This document shows, piece after piece, positions 33,713-45,950 of a DNA stretch of 46,268 nucleotides; positions within the stretch are counted from its first letter, which is position 1; each line of letters opens with the position of its first letter. The notes under the pieces were generated by a model, which was not told the origin of the DNA, ran no database searches, and saw only the letters and a list, made by a program, of their open reading frames with translations. The stretch spans positions 1 to 46,268 of the forward strand of contig NZ_ATUJ01000019.1 in the NCBI RefSeq assembly GCF_000420145.1, read 5' to 3'. Made by a program: the position numbers and the translations under genes. Source of the DNA: Paracoccus zeaxanthinifaciens ATCC 21588. Its GTDB lineage: Bacteria; Pseudomonadota; Alphaproteobacteria; Rhodobacterales; Rhodobacteraceae.

Positions 33713-36346
33713 ATGAGCGATCAGCCCACCCCGATGATGGCCCAGTACCTGGCAATCCGCGAGGCGAATCCGGGTGCGCTGCTGTTCTATCGCATGGGCG
33801 ATTTCTACGAGATGTTCTTCGAGGACGCCGTCGCCGCCGCCGCCGCGCTGGACATCGCGCTGACGAAACGCGGCACGCATCTGGGCGAACCGATCCCGAT
33901 GTGCGGCGTGCCGGTCCATGCGGCCGAAAGCTATCTGCTGACGCTGATCCGCAAGGGGTTCCGCGTGGCCATCGCCGAACAGATGGAGGACCCCGCCGAG
34001 GCCAAGAAGCGCGGCAGCAAGTCCGTGGTCGCCCGCGATGTCGTCCGGCTGGTCACGCCCGGCACCCTGACCGAGGAGACGCTGCTGGAGGCCCGGCGCC
34101 ACAACTTCCTTGCAGCCTTTGCCCAGGTCCGCGACGAAGGGGCGCTGGCCTGGGTCGATATCTCGACCGGGTCGTTCCAGGTCATGGAATGCCCGCTGCC
34201 CCGCCTTGCGCCCGAACTGGCACGCCTGTCCCCGCGCGAGGTGCTGGCCGCCGAAGGCGCGGGGCTGGACGAGTTGATCGAGGATGCGGGCGCGGCGCTG
34301 ACCGACCTGCCCGCATCCTGCTTCGACAGCGCCGCGGGGTCGCGCCGGCTGGCCGCGCTCTATGGGGTCGAGACGCTGGACGGGTTCGGCAGCTTCTCGC
34401 GGTCCGAGCTGGCAGCGATGGGCGCCATCGTCGAATACCTGGAGCTGACGCAGAAGGGCCGCCTGCCGCTGATGCGCCCGCCCATGCGCGAACGCGCAGG
34501 CGGCGCGGTGCAGATCGACGCATCGACGCGGCGCAACCTGGAGCTGACGCAGGCCCTGTCCGGCGGGCGCGAGGGGTCGCTGCTGGCGGCCATCGACCGC
34601 ACCGTGACGGCGGGCGGCGCGCGCCTGCTGGAACGCCGCGTCAGCGCCCCCTCGCGCGATCTGGCGGTGATCCATGCGCGCCACGATGCGGTCGAATCGC
34701 TGGCGAACGACGCGCGGCTGACGGCGGATCTGCGCAGCGCCTTGTCGCGTGCGCCCGACATGGACCGCGCCCTGTCGCGGCTGTCGCTGGAACGCGGCGG
34801 GCCGCGCGACCTGGCCGCGATCCGCGCGGGCCTGACGCAGGCCGCGGCCATCGCGGACCGTCTGCCGGACGATGCGCCGCCGCTGCTGCTGGAGGCCGCC
34901 ACCGACCTGCGCGGCCATGACGACCTGATCGACCTGCTGGACCAGGCGCTGGTGGCCGAGCCGCCGCTTCTGGCGCGCGACGGGGGCTTTGTCGCCACCG
35001 GCCACGATGCCGACCTGGACGAGACCCGCCGCCTGCGCGACGAGGGGCGCGGCGTCATCGCGGGAATGCAGGCCGATTACGCCGCGCTGGCGGGCATCGG
35101 CAGCCTGAAGATCAAGCACAACAACGTGCTGGGATATTTCATCGAGACCACGACCACCCATGCCGACCGGATGCGCACGCCGCCCCTGTCGGAAACCTTC
35201 ATCCACCGCCAGACGACCGCGAACCAGATCCGCTTCACCACGGTCGAGCTGTCGGAACTGGAGACCCGCATCCTGAACGCCCGCGACCGCGCGCTGGAGA
35301 TCGAGCGCGGCATCTTCGACATGCTGCGCGGGGCCGTGCTGGATGCCGCCCCCCGGATCGGGCAGGCCGCCCGCGCCCTGGCCGAGATCGACCTGGCCGC
35401 AGCCTTTGCCGACATCGCCACGGGCGAGGGCTGGGTCCGCCCGCGCGTGGACGAAAGCCGCGCCTTCGTCATCGAAGGGGGCCGCCACCCGGTCGTGGAA
35501 CGCGCGCTCAAGCGCAAGTCCGAAAGCTTCGTCGCCAACGATTGCGACCTGACCACAGGCGGGACGCCCGCGATCTGGCTGCTGACCGGCCCTAACATGG
35601 CGGGCAAATCGACCTTCCTGCGCCAGAACGCCCTGATCGCGGTCCTTGCGCAGGCGGGTGCCTTCGTGCCCGCGCGGTCCGCCCATATCGGCATGGTCAG
35701 CCAGCTGTTCAGCCGCGTGGGCGCCGCCGACGACCTGGCGCGGGGCCGGTCCACCTTCATGGTCGAGATGGTCGAAACGGCGGCCATCCTGAACCAGGCC
35801 GACGACCGCGCGCTGGTGATCCTGGACGAGATCGGTCGCGGCACCGCGACCTGGGACGGGCTGTCCATCGCCTGGGCCGTGATGGAGCATCTGCACGCCG
35901 CCAACCGCTGCCGCGCGCTGTTCGCGACCCATTACCACGAGATGACGGCCCTCAGCGCCAAGCTGGACGGGGTCGAGAACGCCACCGTCACCGTCCGCGA
36001 ATGGGAGGGAGAGGTGATCTTCCTGCACGAGGTCCGCAAGGGGGCCGCCGATCGCAGCTATGGCGTGCAGGTCGCGCGGCTGGCCGGGCTGCCCGCCAGC
36101 GTCGTCGAACGCGCGCGCCACGTTCTGGACACGCTCGAGACCGGCGCCCGCGAAGGCGGCGCGCGTCCCGCCGCCCTGATCGACGAGCTGCCGCTGTTCC
36201 GCGCCGCGCCCCCGCCACCCCCCGCGCCGCGCGTCTCGGCACTGGACGGACGCCTGAAGAAGGTGCATCCCGACAGCCTGTCCCCGCGCGAGGCGCTGGA
36301 CCTGATCTACGAACTCAAGGCCCTGACCGAGGAGACCGCCCCGTGA
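33713..36346 (+). CDS. mutS: DNA mismatch repair protein MutS
   Basis: An 877-residue mismatch sensor. The N-terminal domain contains GDFYEMF with the Phe-x-Glu pair that probes mispairs (residues about 30-36). The connector, lever and clamp follow. The ATPase has Walker [11 protein letters not shown] (about 624-633), Walker [14 protein letters not shown] and the motif ATHYHEM. The C-terminal region [28 protein letters not shown] is the dimerisation tail. AAGGA precedes ATG 33713. It is divergent from the thiB leader and overlaps aroC by 4 bp (GTGA). mutL is not in the window. Confidence 0.96.
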   Translation: MSDQPTPMMAQYLAIREANPGALLFYRMGDFYEMFFEDAVAAAAALDIALTKRGTHLGEPIPMCGVPVHAAESYLLTLIRKGFRVAIAEQMEDPAEAKKRGSKSVVARDVVRLVTPGTLTEETLLEARRHNFLAAFAQVRDEGALAWVDISTGSFQVMECPLPRLAPELARLSPREVLAAEGAGLDELIEDAGAALTDLPASCFDSAAGSRRLAALYGVETLDGFGSFSRSELAAMGAIVEYLELTQKGRLPLMRPPMRERAGGAVQIDASTRRNLELTQALSGGREGSLLAAIDRTVTAGGARLLERRVSAPSRDLAVIHARHDAVESLANDARLTADLRSALSRAPDMDRALSRLSLERGGPRDLAAIRAGLTQAAAIADRLPDDAPPLLLEAATDLRGHDDLIDLLDQALVAEPPLLARDGGFVATGHDADLDETRRLRDEGRGVIAGMQADYAALAGIGSLKIKHNNVLGYFIETTTTHADRMRTPPLSETFIHRQTTANQIRFTTVELSELETRILNARDRALEIERGIFDMLRGAVLDAAPRIGQAARALAEIDLAAAFADIATGEGWVRPRVDESRAFVIEGGRHPVVERALKRKSESFVANDCDLTTGGTPAIWLLTGPNMAGKSTFLRQNALIAVLAQAGAFVPARSAHIGMVSQLFSRVGAADDLARGRSTFMVEMVETAAILNQADDRALVILDEIGRGTATWDGLSIAWAVMEHLHAANRCRALFATHYHEMTALSAKLDGVENATVTVREWEGEVIFLHEVRKGAADRSYGVQVARLAGLPASVVERARHVLDTLETGAREGGARPAALIDELPLFRAAPPPPPAPRVSALDGRLKKVHPDSLSPREALDLIYELKALTEETAP

Positions 36347-37443
36347 GCATCAATACCTTCGGCCGTGAATTCCGCTTCACCACCTGGGGCGAAAGCCACG
36401 GGCCCGCACTGGGCGCGACCGTGGACGGCGTGCCGCCGGGCGTCCCCTTGGACGAGGGCTTCATCCAGACCTTCCTGGACCGCCGCCGCCCCGGCACCAG
36501 CAAGCACACCACGCAGCGCCGCGAGGCCGACCAGGTCCGCATCCTGTCGGGCGTCTTCGAGGGGCTGACCACCGGCACGCCCATCCAGCTGATGATCGAG
36601 AATACCGACCAGCGGTCCAAGGATTACGGCGATATCGCGACCAGCTTCCGGCCCGGTCACGCGGACATCACCTATCACCTGAAATACGGGCATCGCGATT
36701 ATCGCGGCGGGGGTCGCTCCAGCGCGCGGGAAACGGCGGCGCGGGTCGCGGCGGGCGCGGTCGCGCAGGCCGTCCTGCGTCACCTGCTGCCGGACCTGAA
36801 GATCGTCGGCTACATGGTCCAGATGGGCGAGATGCGCCTCGATCCCGCGCGTTTCGACGCGGATGCGATCGGCGGCAACCCGTTCTTCCTGCCTGATGCG
36901 GAAGGCGCACTGGCCTGGTCGGATTACCTGGACGGGATCCGCAAGGCGCAGGACAGCGTCGGCGCCGCGATCGAGGTGATGGTGCAGGGCTGCCCGCCGG
37001 GGCTGGGCGCGCCCGTCTATGCCAAGCTGGACACCGATCTGGCCGCCGCGATGATGTCGATCAACGCCGTGAAGGGCGTCGAGATCGGCGAGGGGATGGC
37101 CGCCGCCGCCCTGCGCGGCACCGACAATGCCGACGAGATCCGCATGACCGATGACGGCCCCGAATTCCTGTCGAACCACGCGGGGGGCATCCTTGGGGGG
37201 ATCTCGACCGGGCAGGATATCGTAGTGCGGTTCTCGATCAAGCCGACCAGCTCGATCACGACGCCGCGCCGCTCGATCAACTCGCGCGGCGAAGAGATCG
37301 ACCTGATCACCAAGGGCCGTCACGACCCCTGCGTGGGCATCCGTGCCGTGCCGGTGGCCGAGGCGATGGCGGCCTGCGTCATCCTCGACCACCTGCTGCT
37401 GGACCGCGCGCAGACGGGCGGTCGGCGCGGCACCATCGGCTAG
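36343..37443 (+). CDS. aroC: Chorismate synthase
   Basis: This enzyme makes chorismate from EPSP, the last shared step to aromatic amino acids, and needs reduced FMN. The 366-residue sequence has the signatures [46 protein letters not shown] and [17 protein letters not shown]. It starts with GTG at 36343 ([16 protein letters not shown]), overlapping the mutS stop; this is where family similarity begins. There is no obvious functional link to mutS, so this is likely chance co-transcription. Its TAG stop sits in CTAG shared with the convergent ribokinase-like gene. Confidence 0.96.
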   Translation: MSINTFGREFRFTTWGESHGPALGATVDGVPPGVPLDEGFIQTFLDRRRPGTSKHTTQRREADQVRILSGVFEGLTTGTPIQLMIENTDQRSKDYGDIATSFRPGHADITYHLKYGHRDYRGGGRSSARETAARVAAGAVAQAVLRHLLPDLKIVGYMVQMGEMRLDPARFDADAIGGNPFFLPDAEGALAWSDYLDGIRKAQDSVGAAIEVMVQGCPPGLGAPVYAKLDTDLAAAMMSINAVKGVEIGEGMAAAALRGTDNADEIRMTDDGPEFLSNHAGGILGGISTGQDIVVRFSIKPTSSITTPRRSINSRGEEIDLITKGRHDPCVGIRAVPVAEAMAACVILDHLLLDRAQTGGRRGTIG

Positions 37444-38309
37444 CGGTTCAGGAAGGCATCGACCTCGGCGCGGGTGGGGATCGCATCGCCCGCGCCCTGC
37501 CGCGTGACCTGCAGCGCGGCTGCGGCTGCGGCCAGCCGCAGGGCCGCCGGAATGTCGTCGCCCTGATCCAGCGCCGCCGCGAAGAAGCCCGCGAAGGTGT
37601 CGCCCGCCCCCGTCGTGTCCACCGGCGTGACGGGGAAAGAAGGCTGCGCATGGGTCTGCCCGGACCTCAGGTCGCGATATTCCGCACCCGCCGCGCCCTT
37701 GGTGATCAGCAGCCCCGCGACCGGCAGATCGCCGGGTTCGGCCGCGAACAGCTGCGCGGCCTCGTGTTCGTTCATCGCAAGAATGTCGGCATGGGGCAGG
37801 ATCGCGCGCACCGCGTCGATATCGAAGGGGGCCGCGGAATAGATCACGCGCGCGCCGTTCTCGCGGGCCTTGCAGGCGGCCGCCACCTGCGCGTTCGTCT
37901 CGTTCTGCAGCAGAAGCGTGTCGCTGTGGCCCATCGCGTCCAGCGCGGATGCGACCCCATCTTCGGGGATGGCCCAGTTCGCGCCGGGATGGATGACGAT
38001 GGCGTTCTCGGCCATTGCATCCAGCAGGATGATCGCGTGGCCCGTGGCCTGGTCCGGCAGATGCGCGACGCCCGCGACATCGACCCCGGCATCGCGCAGC
38101 CGGTCCAGCGCCCATTCGCCGCCCGTGCCCATCGCGCCCAGGTGATGCGTCGCGGACCCCGCCCGCGCGGCGGCGACCGACTGGTTCGCGCCCTTGCCGC
38201 CCAACCCCTCGGAATAGCTGCGCGAGGCCAGCGTCTCGCCGGGGTTGGGCAGGCTGTCCAGCCTGTAGACATGGTCGATGTTGATCGACCCCAGATTCCA
38301 GATGGCCAT
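37440..38309 (-). CDS. Ribokinase-family (PfkB) sugar kinase
   Basis: A 289-residue PfkB-fold kinase. The N-terminal signature region reads [19 protein letters not shown] and [15 protein letters not shown], as in ribokinases. The C-terminal signature [15 protein letters not shown] holds the catalytic Asp and anion hole. It would phosphorylate a sugar, possibly ribose, at the expense of ATP. No ribose transporter or regulator is adjacent, so the exact sugar is uncertain. GGAGGAT precedes ATG 38309. The stop TAG overlaps the aroC stop tail to tail. Confidence 0.85.
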   Translation of the reverse strand: MAIWNLGSINIDHVYRLDSLPNPGETLASRSYSEGLGGKGANQSVAAARAGSATHHLGAMGTGGEWALDRLRDAGVDVAGVAHLPDQATGHAIILLDAMAENAIVIHPGANWAIPEDGVASALDAMGHSDTLLLQNETNAQVAAACKARENGARVIYSAAPFDIDAVRAILPHADILAMNEHEAAQLFAAEPGDLPVAGLLITKGAAGAEYRDLRSGQTHAQPSFPVTPVDTTGAGDTFAGFFAAALDQGDDIPAALRLAAAAAALQVTRQGAGDAIPTRAEVDAFLNR

Positions 38310-38368
38310 GTGATCCTCCGCTTGTCGGTATCGGTTTGGCGGATGACGGGCGGGCCTGTCCAGCCATG

Positions 38369-38398
38369 AAAAAACGCGCCCCGGAGGCCGGGGCGCGT
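38369..38398 (-). terminator. Terminator of the cytochrome bc1 operon
   Basis: On the minus strand an 11-bp GC-rich stem (38398-38388 with 38384-38374) with a 3-base loop is followed by six T residues (38374-38369). It lies 26 bp after the petC stop and before the ribokinase-family gene, giving a clear operon end. Confidence 0.92.
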
Positions 38399-38423
38399 CA
38401 TGTCGTTCAGGCAAGGGGCGGAA

Positions 38424-39695
38424 TCAGCCCTTCAGCTTGTCCTTGTGCGGTGCCCAGATGCGCTTGTTGGTCATGTACAGCAGACCCGCCAGCACGATCA
38501 GGAACAGCACGCCGACAAGGCCCACCATCTTGCGGTCCATCATCTTCGGCTCTGCCGTCCACATCAGGAAGGCCGCAACGTCGGTCGCCATCTGGTCGAC
38601 CGTCGCCGGGGTGCCGTCCTCGTAGGTCACGCGGTCGTCGGACAGCGGCGGGGCCATGCTGATCCAGCCACCCGCGAAGGCGTCGTTGCCGTAAAGCAGC
38701 GTGCCCGCCTGTTCCTGCTGTTCGCCGTTATAGCCGGTCAGCAGCGCGTGGATGTATTCCGGTCCACCGATGCCGCGGAACAGCTGGTTCAGGCCGGTGC
38801 CATAGGGACCGTGGAAGCCCGAGCGCGCCTTGGCCATCAGCGACAGGTCCGGCCCCATGCCCATGCCGGTCACGGCGGGGAAGTGGTCGGTCGGCAGGCG
38901 GTCGCGTTCCTCCTGCGTGTCCTCGTCGAAGATCGGCAGCAGGTTCTGCGCATAGGCGCGGACCTGGTCCTCGGGCAGGCCGGGGCCGCCATCGTCGGAC
39001 AGGGTGCGGATCGGGACGAACTTCAGGCCGTGGCAGGCCGAGCAGACCTCGGTATAGATCTGGAGACCGCGCTGCAGCTGGAACTGGTCGAAGCTGCCGA
39101 ACGGGCCTTCGAAGCTGTACGAGATATCCTCGATATGGGCCGCGCCATGGCTGTCGCCATGGTCGTCAGCGTGGTCGTCGCCATGCCCTTCGGCGTGATC
39201 GTCACCGTGGTCACCGCCGTGGTCCTCGGCATGATCGTCCGCATGGGCGGCCTCGTCGCCCTCGACCTCGTCATGGGACGCGGCTTCGGCGGTGTCCTCG
39301 GTCGCCTCGGTCTCGGCGGGGTCTGCTGCGACCTCGTCGCTGGCGGCTTCGGCTGCGGGCTCTCCCTCGGCTGCCGGGGCTTCGGCACCTTCCGGTGCCT
39401 CGGCGGCGGCTTCCTCGTTCGCGGATGCGCCTGCCTCGGCCTCAGCTTCGGGTTCCGCGGCGGGCGCGGCTTCCTCGGCGGGGGCCTCGTCCTCGGCGAC
39501 CTCTCCGGCCTCGGGGGCCGTGGGGGCCTCCTCGGCCGGGGCCGGGGCGGCGTCCGAGGTGCTTGCCCCGGTCGCCTCGACGGCCTCGTTCGCGGGCGCG
39601 TCGGTCGTGGCCTCGGCGTCCTGTGCCCATGCCATGCCACCGGCATGGATCATCAGGGCCAGAGCGGCCGTGAGGGTCTTGGTTCTCATGGTCAT
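38424..39695 (-). CDS. petC: Cytochrome c1 with acidic and His-rich N-terminal extension
   Basis: The 423-residue heme subunit of complex III passes electrons from the Rieske protein to cytochrome c. The signal peptide ends AWAQ (about residue 25). Residues 26-140 are an Ala/Glu/Pro-rich acidic region as in Paracoccus denitrificans. Residues 151-187 carry ten histidines exactly four apart. The heme motif CSACH is at 218-222; later blocks are [13 protein letters not shown] and [13 protein letters not shown], with the likely Met ligand. One C-terminal membrane anchor ([19 protein letters not shown]) precedes [17 protein letters not shown] 39695 follows GAGGAG; ATG 39689 is two codons on. It is the third gene after petA and petB. 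Confidence 0.94.
   Translation of the reverse strand: MTMRTKTLTAALALMIHAGGMAWAQDAEATTDAPANEAVEATGASTSDAAPAPAEEAPTAPEAGEVAEDEAPAEEAAPAAEPEAEAEAGASANEEAAAEAPEGAEAPAAEGEPAAEAASDEVAADPAETEATEDTAEAASHDEVEGDEAAHADDHAEDHGGDHGDDHAEGHGDDHADDHGDSHGAAHIEDISYSFEGPFGSFDQFQLQRGLQIYTEVCSACHGLKFVPIRTLSDDGGPGLPEDQVRAYAQNLLPIFDEDTQEERDRLPTDHFPAVTGMGMGPDLSLMAKARSGFHGPYGTGLNQLFRGIGGPEYIHALLTGYNGEQQEQAGTLLYGNDAFAGGWISMAPPLSDDRVTYEDGTPATVDQMATDVAAFLMWTAEPKMMDRKMVGLVGVLFLIVLAGLLYMTNKRIWAPHKDKLKG
39135..39245 (-). repeat. 12-bp-period repeat encoding H-x3-H tract in cytochrome c1
   Basis: Ten histidine codons recur at exact 12-bp spacing (protein residues 151, 155, 159 through 187), separated mostly by Asp, Gly, Ala and Glu. 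The DNA is a degenerate tandem repeat, with GCCATGGTCGTC-like units on the plus strand, which suggests growth by unit duplication. If helical, all the histidines would fall on one face. Confidence 0.9.
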
Positions 39696-39706
39696 TCTGG
39701 CTCTCC

Positions 39707-41029
39707 TCACTCGGCCGGTGTCGCCTTGGCGCCGTAATGTGCGTTGAAGTCTTCCTCGATCGTGTCCGGCATGGGGACCGGCTTCTCGATCACGCCCAGA
39801 AGCGGCAGGATCACGAGGAAATAGGCGAACCAGTAGGCGGCACCCGCCAGCGCGATATAGGGATAGATCCCCTCGGCCGGCATGGCGCCCGCCCACATCA
39901 GGATCATGAAATCGGCGGCCAGCATCCAGAACCACCACTTGAACTGCGGGCGGTAGCGGCCCGAGCGCACGCGCGAGGTATCGAGCCACGGCGCCAGCGC
40001 CATCACGAGGATCGCGCCGAACATCGCCAGCACGCCGAAGAACTTGGCGTCGACGATGCCGAAGGACAGGAAGCTGACCAGCTGCACCAGCCACACGTCG
40101 CCGTCGAAGGCGCGCAGGATCGCGTAGAAGGGCAGGAAGTACCATTCCGGGACGATATGCGCAGGCGTCTGCAGGGCGTTCGCCTCGATATAGTTGTCCG
40201 GGTGGCCCAGGTAGTTCGGCATGAAGCCCACGACCGCGAAGAAGATCAGCAGCACGACGGCCAGCGCGAACAGGTCCTTGATCACGAAATAGGGCCAGAA
40301 GGGCAGGGTGTCCTTTTCGGCCTCGGCCTTGCTGCCGCGGCGCACCTCGATCCCGGTCGGGTTGTTGTTGCCGGTGTGGTGGAAGGCCCAGATATGGACG
40401 ATCACCAGGCCCGCGATGATGAAGGGCAGCAGGTAGTGCAGCGAGAAGAAGCGGTTCAGCGTCGCGTTGCCGACGGCCGGTCCGCCCAGAAGCCAGGTCT
40501 GGATCGTCTCGCCCACGCCGGGGATCGCGCCGAAGAGGCCGGTGATCACCGTGGCGCCCCAGAAGGACATCTGGCCCCAGGGCAGCACGTAGCCCATGAA
40601 GGCCGTGGCCATCATCAGCAGGTAGATCAGCATGCCGATGATCCAGGTGACCTCTCGCGGGGCCTTGTAGCTGCCGTAGTAGAGGTTGCGGAAGATGTGC
40701 AGATAGACCGCGACGAAGAACAGCGATGCGCCGTTCGCGTGCAGGTACCGCAGCATGTAGCCGCCGTTCACGTTGCGCATGATGTGTTCGACGCTGGCGA
40801 AGGCCAGGTCGACATGTGGGGTGTAGTGCATCACCAGGACGATGCCGGTGATGATCTGCAGCGCCAGGCAGAAGGTCAGGACGATGCCCCAGATCCACAT
40901 CCAGTTCAGGTTCTTGGGCGTGGGGATCATCAGGGTGTCGTACAGGATGCCCGCCACCGGAAGACGGCGGTGCAGCCAGCGCTCGAAGCCCGATTTGGGC
41001 TCGTAATGGTCGTGCGGAATTCCGGCCAT
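39707..41029 (-). CDS. petB: Cytochrome b of the bc1 complex
   Basis: The 440-residue membrane core of complex III, holding hemes bL and bH and the quinol and quinone sites. Heme-ligand histidines fall at 97/198 and 111/212 ([33 protein letters not shown]), the classical positions. The Qo-site motif [14 protein letters not shown] is present, and eight membrane spans are visible. [17 protein letters not shown] covers the cd region. It lies 11 bp after petA and 11 bp before petC, so all three are one transcript. The length fits the long bacterial form rather than the split b6/subunit IV type. Confidence 0.97.
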   Translation of the reverse strand: MAGIPHDHYEPKSGFERWLHRRLPVAGILYDTLMIPTPKNLNWMWIWGIVLTFCLALQIITGIVLVMHYTPHVDLAFASVEHIMRNVNGGYMLRYLHANGASLFFVAVYLHIFRNLYYGSYKAPREVTWIIGMLIYLLMMATAFMGYVLPWGQMSFWGATVITGLFGAIPGVGETIQTWLLGGPAVGNATLNRFFSLHYLLPFIIAGLVIVHIWAFHHTGNNNPTGIEVRRGSKAEAEKDTLPFWPYFVIKDLFALAVVLLIFFAVVGFMPNYLGHPDNYIEANALQTPAHIVPEWYFLPFYAILRAFDGDVWLVQLVSFLSFGIVDAKFFGVLAMFGAILVMALAPWLDTSRVRSGRYRPQFKWWFWMLAADFMILMWAGAMPAEGIYPYIALAGAAYWFAYFLVILPLLGVIEKPVPMPDTIEEDFNAHYGAKATPAE

Positions 41030-41040
41030 GAGAACCCTCC

Positions 41041-41604
41041 TCAGCCCAGCTGGATGGTGGTGTCGTTGATGAACGACGCCACGGGAATATGCATGTTCTG
41101 GGGTGCGGGACCCCGGCGGATGCGGCCCGCCGTGTCATAGTGGCTGCCGTGGCAGGGGCAGAACCAGCCGCCGAAATCGCCCGCGCCGTCGCCGATGGGC
41201 ACGCAGCCCAGGTGGGTGCAGACGCCGATCTGGACCAGCCATTCGCCGGCTTCGTCCAGCGTGCGGTTCTGGTCGGTCGCGGCCTCGCCCGACGGGATGT
41301 TGGGGTTCTGCGAGTTCTGGTCGACAAGCTGGTTCAGCTCGACCGCGCGGCCCGCCTCGATTTCCTCGGGGGTGCGGCGGCGGATGAAGACCGGCTTGCC
41401 GAGGAACAGCACAGTGATCTGCGAGCCTGCGGACACGCCGCTGACATCCACCTGGATCGAGGCCAGCGCCTGCACGTCGGCCGAAGGGTTCATCTGGTTC
41501 ACGAGGGTCCAGGCGGCGGCACCGGCCGCCACGGTGCCTGCACCGGCAGTGGCGTAATAGAGGAAGTCCCTCCGGGTGCCTACGTGATCATCTGCGTGGG
41601 ACAC
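41041..41604 (-). CDS. petA: Rieske iron-sulfur subunit of the bc1 complex
   Basis: A 187-residue subunit that takes electrons from quinol through its [2Fe-2S] cluster. Cluster ligands are Cys129 and His131 (CTHLGC) and Cys149 and His152 (CPCHGS); Cys134 and Cys151 form the disulfide. The uncleaved Tat-type N-terminal anchor is [26 protein letters not shown]. It starts with GTG at 41604, with GGAG nine bases upstream; no suitable ATG is near. It is the first gene of the petABC operon. The 156 bp back to the radC stop must carry the operon promoter, but no clear -35/-10 pair stands out. Confidence 0.96.
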   Translation of the reverse strand: MSHADDHVGTRRDFLYYATAGAGTVAAGAAAWTLVNQMNPSADVQALASIQVDVSGVSAGSQITVLFLGKPVFIRRRTPEEIEAGRAVELNQLVDQNSQNPNIPSGEAATDQNRTLDEAGEWLVQIGVCTHLGCVPIGDGAGDFGGWFCPCHGSHYDTAGRIRRGPAPQNMHIPVASFINDTTIQLG

Positions 41605-41727
41605 GGGTTATTCTCCAATTCGGGCCGGAATGCCGGCCATACGACGTTCCGGGCCGCGGATCGCGCAGCCTTCGCGCAGGCTTTTCTACCGATCAAATCC
41701 TTGTCAGTCCAGATGATAAGCCCGTGT

Positions 41728-41746
41728 TGCCGCAGCAGATGCGGCA
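41728..41746 (-). terminator. Possible terminator hairpin after radC
   Basis: A perfect 7-bp inverted repeat (TGCCGCA with TGCGGCA, 5-base loop) begins 15 bp after the radC stop. It lacks a T run, so it may only pause transcription or protect the RNA end. Confidence 0.35.
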
Positions 41747-41760
41747 GCCGTGCCATATCG

Positions 41761-42537
41761 TCAGAGAAGCCCCTCGGACCGGAAGCTGAGTTCGCGCGAT
41801 TTCCCGATGATCAGGTGGTCGTGGATGGTGATGCCCATGCTGTCCGCCGCCTGCGCGATCCGCGCGGTCATCGTGATGTCCTGGTCCGAGGGCGTGGGGT
41901 CCCCCGAGGGGTGGTTGTGCACCAGGATCAGCGCCGAGGCGTTCAGCTCCAGCGCGCGGCGGATGATCTCTCGTGGATAGACGGGGACGTGATCGACGGT
42001 GCCGCGGGCCTGTTCCTCGTCGGCGATCAGGACGTTCTTGCGGTCGAGATAGAGGACGCGGAACTGCTCGATCTCTCGGTGGGCCATGGCGGTGTGGCAG
42101 TAATCCAGCAGCGTCTCCCAACTGGACAGCACGGGCCGGTTGATGACCTTGGCCCGCGCAAGACGCTGCGCCGCGGCCTCGACGATCTTCAGCTCGGTCA
42201 CGACCGCGGGGCCCACGCCGTCGATCGCCACCAGCCGCGCGGGCGGCGCCGAGAGAACGCGGTTGAAATCGCCGAAGGTCTCGATCAGGCGGCGGGCGAG
42301 GGGCTTCACGTCCTGTCGGGGAATCGCCCGGAACAGGACCAGCTCCAGCAGCTCGTAATCGGGCATGGCTTGCGCGCCGCCCTGCATGAAGCGGTCGCGC
42401 AGCCGCGCGCGGTGATCGGCAAGGTAGCTGGGTGTGCCCTTCGCGGGCTTCGCGGTGGGCGCCGCCACCGCCACGTCGTCGGCGGCGGGGCTGAACAGCG
42501 GCATGGGCATTTCGCCAAAGGCACGATTCGGGTCCAT
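41761..42537 (-). CDS. radC: RadC family JAB/MPN-domain protein
   Basis: A 258-residue protein. An N-terminal helix-hairpin-helix region (LVAIDGVGPAVVTELKIVEA) precedes the JAMM metal motif: Glu in HREIEQFRVLYLDRKN, then HNHPSGDPTPSDQD. This is the chromosomal RadC length and layout. The historical DNA repair name is not well supported biochemically; the fold suggests a metal-dependent hydrolase acting with DNA. A Pro/Ala-rich leader of about 35 residues comes before the conserved part. It sits 44 bp beyond dnaJ on the same strand. Confidence 0.92.
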   Translation of the reverse strand: MDPNRAFGEMPMPLFSPAADDVAVAAPTAKPAKGTPSYLADHRARLRDRFMQGGAQAMPDYELLELVLFRAIPRQDVKPLARRLIETFGDFNRVLSAPPARLVAIDGVGPAVVTELKIVEAAAQRLARAKVINRPVLSSWETLLDYCHTAMAHREIEQFRVLYLDRKNVLIADEEQARGTVDHVPVYPREIIRRALELNASALILVHNHPSGDPTPSDQDITMTARIAQAADSMGITIHDHLIIGKSRELSFRSEGLL

Positions 42538-42575
42538 GCGTCGAACATGGACCCGTCGTGCTTAAGGAAGGGTTA

Positions 42576-42590
42576 ACCCGCTCAGCGGGT
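42576..42590 (-). terminator. Short hairpin containing the dnaJ stop codon
   Basis: On the minus strand ACCCGC-TGA-GCGGGT forms a 6-bp stem whose 3-base loop is the dnaJ stop codon itself. TTAACCC follows, a poor T tract. It could be a weak terminator between dnaJ and radC or an RNA-stability element. Confidence 0.4.
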
Positions 42591-43745
42591 CATCCCCTCC
42601 CAGAAGGTCTTCACCTTGTCGAAGAAGCTGTCGGATTGCGGGCTGTTATCCGCCTTCTCAGCCTCGAACTCGCGCAGCAGCTCGCGCTGGCGCGGGGTCA
42701 GGTTGACCGGGGTCTCGACCGACAGCTCGATCAGCATGTCGCCGAAATCGCCCGAGGCGCCGGGGCCGTGGCGCAGGGGCGGCATGCCCTTGCCGCGCAG
42801 GCGCATCTGGCGACCGGTCTGGCTGCCTGCCGGAACCTTCACGCGGGCACGCCCGCCGTCGATGGTCGGCACCTCGACCTCTCCGCCAAGGGCGGCGGTC
42901 GCCATGCTGACGGGAACCTGGCAGGCCAGCATCCGGCCGTCGCGGATGAAGATCTCGTGCTCGGCCACCTCGATGAAGATGTACAGATCGCCGCCCGGAC
43001 CGCCGCGCAGCCCGGCCTCGCCCTCGCCCGCAAGGCGGATCCGGGTGCCGGTCTCGACGCCGGCGGGGATGTTCACCGACAGGGTGCGGTCGCGTTCGAC
43101 CCGGCCCGCGCCGTGGCAGGCCTTGCAGGGGTTCTTGACGATCTGGCCCTGGCCGCCGCAGGTGGGGCAGGTGCGCTCGATGGTGAAGAAGCCCTGCTGG
43201 GCGCGGACCTTGCCCATGCCTGCGCAGGTCGGGCAGCTTGCAGGCTCGGTCGAGCCTTCGGCACCGGTGCCGTCGCATTCGTCGCAGGCCACCGAGGAGC
43301 GGACCGTGATGGTCTTCTGCAGCCCCTCGAACGCTTCTTCCAGGGAAACGCGCAGGTTATAACGCAGATCCTGCCCGCGCTGTGCGCGCGACCGACCGCC
43401 ACCGCCACCGCGGCGGCCCATCATGTCGCCGAACAGATCCTCGAACACATCCGAGAAGGCCGCGCCGAAATCGCCCGGATGACCGCCCGCGCGACCGCCG
43501 CCGAAGCCGCCGCCGCCGTTTTCGAACGCGGCATGGCCGAAGCGGTCATAGGCCGCCTTCTTCTGTTCGTCCTTGAGGCATTCATAGGCCTCGTTGGCTT
43601 CCTTGAACTTCGCCTCGGCCGTCGCATCGTCCTTGTTGCGATCCGGGTGCAGTTCCTTGGCCTTGCCACGATAGGCCTTCTTGATTTCGTCGGCCGAGGC
43701 CCCGCGGCTGACCCCGAGCACCTCGTAATAGCAACGCTTGCCCAT
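42582..43745 (-). CDS. dnaJ: Chaperone protein DnaJ
   Basis: A 387-residue co-chaperone that stimulates the DnaK ATPase and delivers unfolded clients. The J domain (1-70) has the HPD motif in [12 protein letters not shown] Gly-rich linker ([18 protein letters not shown]) follows. The zinc region has four CxxCxGxG-type units ([32 protein letters not shown]). The C-terminal substrate domains contain [13 protein letters not shown] text. ATG 43745 follows AGGACG. The gene lies 84 bp after dnaK on the same strand and should share its heat-shock promoter, though a hairpin in the gap may tune the ratio. Confidence 0.97.
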   Translation of the reverse strand: MGKRCYYEVLGVSRGASADEIKKAYRGKAKELHPDRNKDDATAEAKFKEANEAYECLKDEQKKAAYDRFGHAAFENGGGGFGGGRAGGHPGDFGAAFSDVFEDLFGDMMGRRGGGGGRSRAQRGQDLRYNLRVSLEEAFEGLQKTITVRSSVACDECDGTGAEGSTEPASCPTCAGMGKVRAQQGFFTIERTCPTCGGQGQIVKNPCKACHGAGRVERDRTLSVNIPAGVETGTRIRLAGEGEAGLRGGPGGDLYIFIEVAEHEIFIRDGRMLACQVPVSMATAALGGEVEVPTIDGGRARVKVPAGSQTGRQMRLRGKGMPPLRHGPGASGDFGDMLIELSVETPVNLTPRQRELLREFEAEKADNSPQSDSFFDKVKTFWEGMTR

Positions 43746-43777
43746 GTGTCGTCCTGTACTGGTTGACCCAAAGAAGT

Positions 43778-43809
43778 GGGCCGGCCCGGCTGGCTGCGCG
43801 GACCGGCCC
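43778..43809 (-). promoter_or_regulatory. GC-rich hairpin between dnaK and dnaJ
   Basis: A 7-bp perfect inverted repeat (GGGCCGG with CCGGCCC) encloses 18 bases in the dnaK-dnaJ gap. No T tract follows. It may be a partial terminator or an RNA-processing site that lowers dnaJ relative to dnaK; this is inference from position. Confidence 0.4.
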
Positions 43810-43829
43810 GTTTCGGGTGGCGGCCGCTA

Positions 43830-45752
<1,923 letters not shown>

Positions 45753-45865
45753 GTTTCGTCTAACCTTTCTTGCGGCGATTTCGGGGGCTCCGGGTCCGTT
45801 ATGGCCCCCGCAGCCCGATCCCATGCTCGAAAATTCGCCCGGAACCTCCGGACGGCTTCGGGGGT

Positions 45866-45895
45866 GTATATAGGGATGCAATTCGGCCCCGCAAG
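45866..45895 (-). promoter_or_regulatory. RpoH (sigma-32 type) heat-shock promoter of dnaKJ
   Basis: On the minus strand CTTG (45895-45892) is followed by exactly 17 bases and CCTATATAC (45874-45866). This fits the alphaproteobacterial heat-shock pattern CTTG-N17/18-CYTATnT. It predicts a start near 45858 and an mRNA leader of about 105 bases before the dnaK ATG. Confidence 0.8.
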
Positions 45896-45950
45896 CACCG
45901 CAATGCGGCAAAAACGCCCGAAAAAGCGGTGTGTCCCCGTGCCGCTATCT

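Noticed and set aside
36001..36342. In-frame N-terminal extension of aroC into mutS
   Set aside because: Chorismate synthase similarity begins at the GTG 36343, and the extension is out-of-frame mutS sequence.
38400..39737. A 445-codon plus-strand opening antisense to petC
   Set aside because: The Val/Gly/Leu-rich product mirrors the repetitive Ala/Glu/His codons of cytochrome c1 and has no domain of its own.
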